From contig CM075940.1 of NCBI GenBank assembly GCA_038030265.1, forward strand, positions 14,136,001-14,200,000: a stretch of 64,000 nt of DNA, written 5' to 3'. Position numbers and translations under genes: made by a program. Of this stretch, positions 59,231-64,000 are shown one piece after another. The first letter of the stretch is position 1, and each line of letters begins with the position of its first letter. This DNA is from Corythucha ciliata. Lineage: Eukaryota > Arthropoda > Insecta > Hemiptera > Tingidae. Below the pieces are notes generated by a model, which was not told the DNA's origin, searched no databases, and worked only from the letters and a program-made list of their open reading frames with translations.

Positions 59231-62200
59231 GTATCTTGGGTGAGTCCCAGCTTTGAGAGGAGTGGGGTTGCCGGATACCCGAGGATGTTCGTGTTGAAGT
59301 TTCTCCGATTTCCATTTGCCTGTAGGCTTATTCCGGGTGTCTAGAGGCATTGCCTCAGCCGTTTCATATACACGAAACGTAAAATGAGGATCAATAATAT
59401 CACTAAAAGCGTATCAGCCTTCAAACACTTCAAACAAGACGAGAGAACCTTACTTCCGAGTTCAAACTACTTCAATGATATCTTTCCTTATCAGAGAAGC
59501 TGTTTAGAAAGCCTAAACTTCGTGTTGTACATCCTCTCGCTCGACAGAACTTGAGTCATTTCATGCCACCCAGTTCTTGGGGGGGGGGGGGTGCTTTTTA
59601 TCTGTCTCCGTGCTGTACGGGGGGCTTTATAGTATACGAGAGCGCTGAGAGTGTTGGATCTCAGTGCCATTCATGATCCGTTCCTGGGGTGGCTTTGGTT
59701 GACCATCCATATGGCACGGCACCACACCCACTGAGGCGCGAACTCGGAGGAACGAAACAAAATGAAAAGGTGCGAAGGAGAAAACTACCCAAGTTCCTTT
59801 ACAAATTGAAAACCACGAGACGAAGTCAAGCCCTTGCAATAGGCAGTTCAGAAATAATTATTGGCTTTTTAGCCGTACTTAGATGATTATTTATATTTAG
59901 GCATACGCTTCAATTTTCTATAACGAGAAGAACCAAATAGAAGCTTAAACCCTAAAACAAAAACAATCAATAAATTATTCTTCTTATTCTTTTGGGTATT
60001 TTAACACCGAAACACCCACAGAAGCTCATTTAATGAAGGGACAAAGTGATAACTGCAACATTAGAAACATGACTAGAGTGGAAAGCAACTCTTAAACACT
60101 CGTTAGAATTCACATCACTACGCCTCCGACTTGGTGCATCGAGCGTCCCTGGGTTACACGAAAACCCTAGCACTGTGATCAGTTCATTATGTCTGGACGA
60201 CAAGTTGGAGAATAATTGTTCGAAAAGCGTTTTATTTTTCGACAGTTCGTCGCACAAAAGTTAGTAATGAGTAATGACTAATGAAATAATTTAAGTTAAA
60301 ATTCAAGTTGAATTTCAAAATGGGTTAGCTCAGTATAGGAATGGTTGACTTGTCACGGCTCATCGTTTGAAACTTGTCAGGCAACAGTTTGTTTCTAAAC
60401 TATTCCTTTAGTTTTGCAACGCGCTAACTATTGCAAAAAATTAACTAAACGTAGTTTGCTTCTGTAATGAGAGCATTAGTTTTAGCTTTTTCAGTAAGTC
60501 ATCCGATTCATTTTATGTGAAGTGAAATTGTCTGAAGTCTTTATGAAAATAATTCTGATTTAAATCAGAGAATAATATAAATAAAGAATGAGAGGCAGCA
60601 ACCGACCTTCAGTAATCGTCTGGGGAAATACGAAAAAAGAAGAGTTTTCAAAAGAAAGAAAGTCTTGAAGCATTCCTTTTGAGTGTTTCCGTGTTCTTCA
60701 AGATTTTTCTTCCAGCGTACAATTAGTCCCCCTCCCCTTTCCTTTTTGTTTACTTTTCTCCACTGGTTAAAGCCAAGTAACTGCGTCTTTCACTCTAACT
60801 TGTTCACGAAAATCTACCAAACTCCGTGCGACTGGTACTTGAAGCATACAAGAGCAAAAATGTGAGACTAAGGCAGGGGACCTGAATAGTTTATAGCAAC
60901 TTTTAGCCGCTGCCTGCATTACCATCAAGTCTCGGATGAATAGTTTTCCGACGCTCTTGAATTTTTCTTTGCGGTCCTATAAAGTTGTGGAATGTTCGAG
61001 GTGATCTCGAAGTATTTGTTATCAAAATAACTTTCACATTTTTTATCAATATCAATAGCAATAGCAATCTTTGATTGATAGCTACTTTAAAATACCGATT
61101 CTAGTCAACTGCGGATTTTACTTTCCCATTTCACTGAAAATAGCTGTGTAAAAGAGTCTATAAGGATTTTTTTTTTAAATATGTATATAGGCACGATGCC
61201 ATCAAAGGGGGTCGATATATCTTGCATTTATTTTTCTTCTCTCTCTCTTTTTCCTGGCAAAGTTTTTCTTTGCCCAATTCATTTGTGAGCTATTCGAGGG
61301 CTTTGACGCGGTCTGCACTACACTTCCAACTTTTACTTCCTCTCACGGGTTACACATTCGCCGAATGTTTTTTCACTCGCACTTCCACAAACCTGTCATC
61401 TACTGTCAATATTATTTGAAACATATTGGGGAAAAGATATATTGGAATTTTGGCTGAAAAACTCAATGTTATAATGCGTTGCCACAAAAAAGATATATGA
61501 GCGTATATGAAGGTGCGGTCTTGGATTTTGCACCTTCTAGAAGGGTGGCGATAAAATGTTTGCTGGCTTACGTCCTGACACAGTATATTCATATAAAAAA
61601 AAAATACAAGAGGGCTTATGCACATTTACCAGAAGAAATATCATTTACAAAAAAAAAACAACTCTCTTTTGCTTCCTATATCGCCTTTTCCCTTTAGTAA
61701 GCCGGATTTTCCTCTGGGCAGAAAGGGGAAAAGAAGGATACAACTCGATAGCCAGCAAGCAATAAAGAAAACGGCGTCCACGCTTTTACCCGAAAAAGGG
61801 GGGAAACCCCTGCCAAGCATTTATGCAGCATTAATTAGATGAGAGATGACCCACTCATTTACAGGCAGTTTTCCTCTTATAGGTCATCAACTTCAGGCAC
61901 ATTACCCCGGGATAATTATTATATGAACCATTACCGTTCAGAACCCCCCCCCCCTATCTCTCTCACACACAATTATTATTATTTTCGTGCGACTTTTTCA
62001 AGTCGTTGACCGGTTTTTATCCTATAAAGAAGAGAAAGAGGAATCCGTTGTGAAATCTGATACCATGCCATGCCTACCGCTCATTATCGGAGAAAATTCA
62101 GAGGCTGCTCCAAAAAATGATTAATAGGTAAAAACGCTGTCGTTGAAATGATATTAAATTACAAAATAAAACGGAGAGACTTGCAGGGCCACATATTCAA

Positions 62201-63140
62201 CATAGGTAAAAAAAAACAGTCGATTTCCGCTCTGAATATATATGCATATGAGTCGACTAAATAAATATTTGTTAGGGTTGCCACGTAATAGGTCGTATGA
62301 TCCCAGGTTTTCCCTGACTGTTTTTCGAAACTTCCCGCACAGGCTCTCTTGCCCCTCCCTGAAAGAAAAAGACGATCAATCGGGACAATAATTTAGCCAT
62401 GATAATACTGTCAATGTTAAATTTTTGCACCCGAAATTAATAATTGGTTCCCTTTACTTATTTCCATGAAAATCAAAATTAGAGGATAAAATTGAGCTCA
62501 AGATTGGAGTTGTAAATTCTTTATATGAAGCGGGTATGATGAGAGAACGCGACCGAGTGAAGACCAGCAGTAAGCTAGAGTCTCTCACCTTTATTTCTTT
62601 GGTGTTCCTTTTTGGGCTTCCGGTCCTCGGGTTTAAAGTACACTCATTAAAACCAAAAACTTCAAGGTTTTTTTTATTAGTCCGACCATTTCTGTTAAAA
62701 TAAAAAAATCACAGTCTGCGAGAGAAAAAAGATAAAACGGAAAAAGGCAAAAACATGTGTGTGGTTTTTTTCTTAAAGATGGGCTTTTGTTTTTATGTTT
62801 CTTGGCGGTCCTCGACAGGAGTTGTTTTTAAAATGTCACGCGAGCACACAGTCGAAAAGTCTTACCAAGCTCAAATACAAATCCAATGCCTATCACGTCA
62901 TGCATGGTGACTGTTTACCTTTGAAATGATGCACTGACCTGATACTAATCCCTAACTGTATCCTGAGAAAGGGATGGAGGTATAAATTATATAAGAGTAA
63001 TACAACCGGGGATCAAATTTGCCCTTTTCCATTTTCATGCACGCTCCGGTGATCTTTGTCTTCCGGACAAAAAAAAATGATTGAAAGGGATAAGTCAGCT
63101 TCTTGTCCACTTCAGCCGCATATACGTGCCCAGGGTTTTT
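59231..63140. other. Gene-free stretch
   Basis: Contains a G13 tract at 59,579-59,591 and a C11 tract at 61,944-61,954. No recognisable genes. Phrases such as GGGTTGCCACG and CCCAGGTTTTCCCTGAC near 62,276-62,325 look like common insect repeat fragments, but I cannot assign them. Confidence 0.65.
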
Positions 63141-63149
63141 TTACGGTAG

Positions 63150-63930
63150 TAGGTACTAATTGCACGCTAAAAATGAGCTGACTGACTTTAGGAGCTCTAA
63201 AAATGTTCAACTGAAGATTCGTGCCCTGAACACGCATGAATCTCCCCCTCCCCACTGAAAATGGCAAAATCGACCAGTATCACGCAAAAAAAAATAGCGT
63301 AACTGACTATTCTCGCATTGGTATGACTTCCTTATTCGCGCCGCCCTATAAATGACAAACCTCATTGACTATTTAATGCGCCTTAAAAATGGCTAAACCA
63401 AGCCATGCAACGCGGCATAACATGGCTCTATTCGCCTTAAAAATAGCTCAACTGACGATTCGCGGCTTGAAAATGCCTAAATTTACCATTCGCGCCCTGA
63501 GAATTGCCACAGAAATGACCATACTCGAGCTCGTTACAGCTCGTTTGAGCTGTAAAAAGAGGGCGAACTGGCTATTCGCACCATCATAAACAGATGATGC
63601 CAGTCCTGAAAAGTGCAAAATCGACCATTTGCGCGTCAAAAATAGCTTTACCGAGCCATTTCACGCCTTGAAAATATCTAAACTGACGAAGCATGCCCCA
63701 AAAATAGCAAAACTGGCTATTAAGCCAAAAAAAAAAAAAAGTGCATACTCGTACTAGAAATTCACGATCCGAATATGGTCAAACTAATCATTTTGCGCCC
63801 TACATAGACTGCAGACGATTTGCGCCTTCAAATGCGGCTGTCTGCACACAAAAAACGACCAAACATGGCTATCTGTGCCCTATAAACGAAAAATTGACCA
63901 CTGGCGTTTGCGTACTGAGCCAGCGGCCGT
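63150..63930 (+). repeat. Family B degenerate tandem array
   Basis: About 25 imperfect units such as GCGCCCTGAGAATTGCCA and GCTCAACTGACGATTCGCGG, with a poly-A interruption near 63,727. It nearly reaches the window edge and may continue beyond. Same family and orientation as 14,380-14,880. Confidence 0.85.
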
Positions 63931-64000
63931 CCTCACCCTCCCCCCTCACACAGTCTCATTTTCAGCCGTGAACGCAAGGGGGCATTATGAATTCGTGAAT

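Overview
The window is animal nuclear DNA, most likely from an arthropod with large introns; I cannot name the species, and a hemipteran-type insect is only a guess. The grounds are one very long cadherin exon with canonical GT/AG splice signals, no other recognisable genes, microsatellites, many poly-G/poly-C tracts, and a high load of short non-autonomous elements and degenerate tandem arrays.

The only confidently coding segment is on the minus strand at 21,509-24,875. It is the first coding exon of a Fat-like giant cadherin (FAT1/2/3 lineage, Drosophila kugelei/Fat2 type). It encodes the initiator Met, a signal peptide, nine complete cadherin repeats and the start of a tenth, 1,122 whole codons in all. 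A 3' splice acceptor lies just upstream (the exon starts at 24,922), so a non-coding first exon must lie at higher coordinates. The donor is at 21,508, so the rest of the gene lies at lower coordinates. No further Fat-like exon was recognised in 1-21,508, so both flanks appear to be long introns; the left one would be at least 21.5 kb.

The remainder is a repeat landscape. Degenerate arrays with units of about 19-30 bp fall into four recurring families. I call them A (CCAAAACTGACGATTTTAC-like), B (GAAAATGGCCAAACTGAC-like), C (GCTAATTCGCGGCTAAAATT-like) and D (TTTTAGTGAGCGAAACCCG-like). They recur at 6.8-8.7, 14.4-14.9, 31.4, 39.1-39.9, 48.4-51.6, 56.1-58.9 and 63.2-63.9 kb, in both orientations and sometimes with strand flips inside one array. 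Family A is bounded by a conserved non-repetitive 'head' and family C by a conserved 'tail', so these look like parts of dispersed elements rather than local satellite growth.

Several fold-back elements are present: an apparently perfect 174-bp inverted repeat with TA flanks (50,580-50,939), a 76-bp-arm inverted repeat (30,903-31,071), a 253-bp TA-flanked MITE (28,546-28,798), and an unusual element whose inverted arms enclose a tRNA-Thr-like sequence (54,572-54,776, with a decayed relative near 15.0 kb). A 17-bp minisatellite occurs at 28.9-29.3 and 40.3-40.6 kb, and hAT-like end fragments lie at 39.9-41.1 kb. One small intronless ORF (41,603-41,914) is kept as a weak hypothetical.
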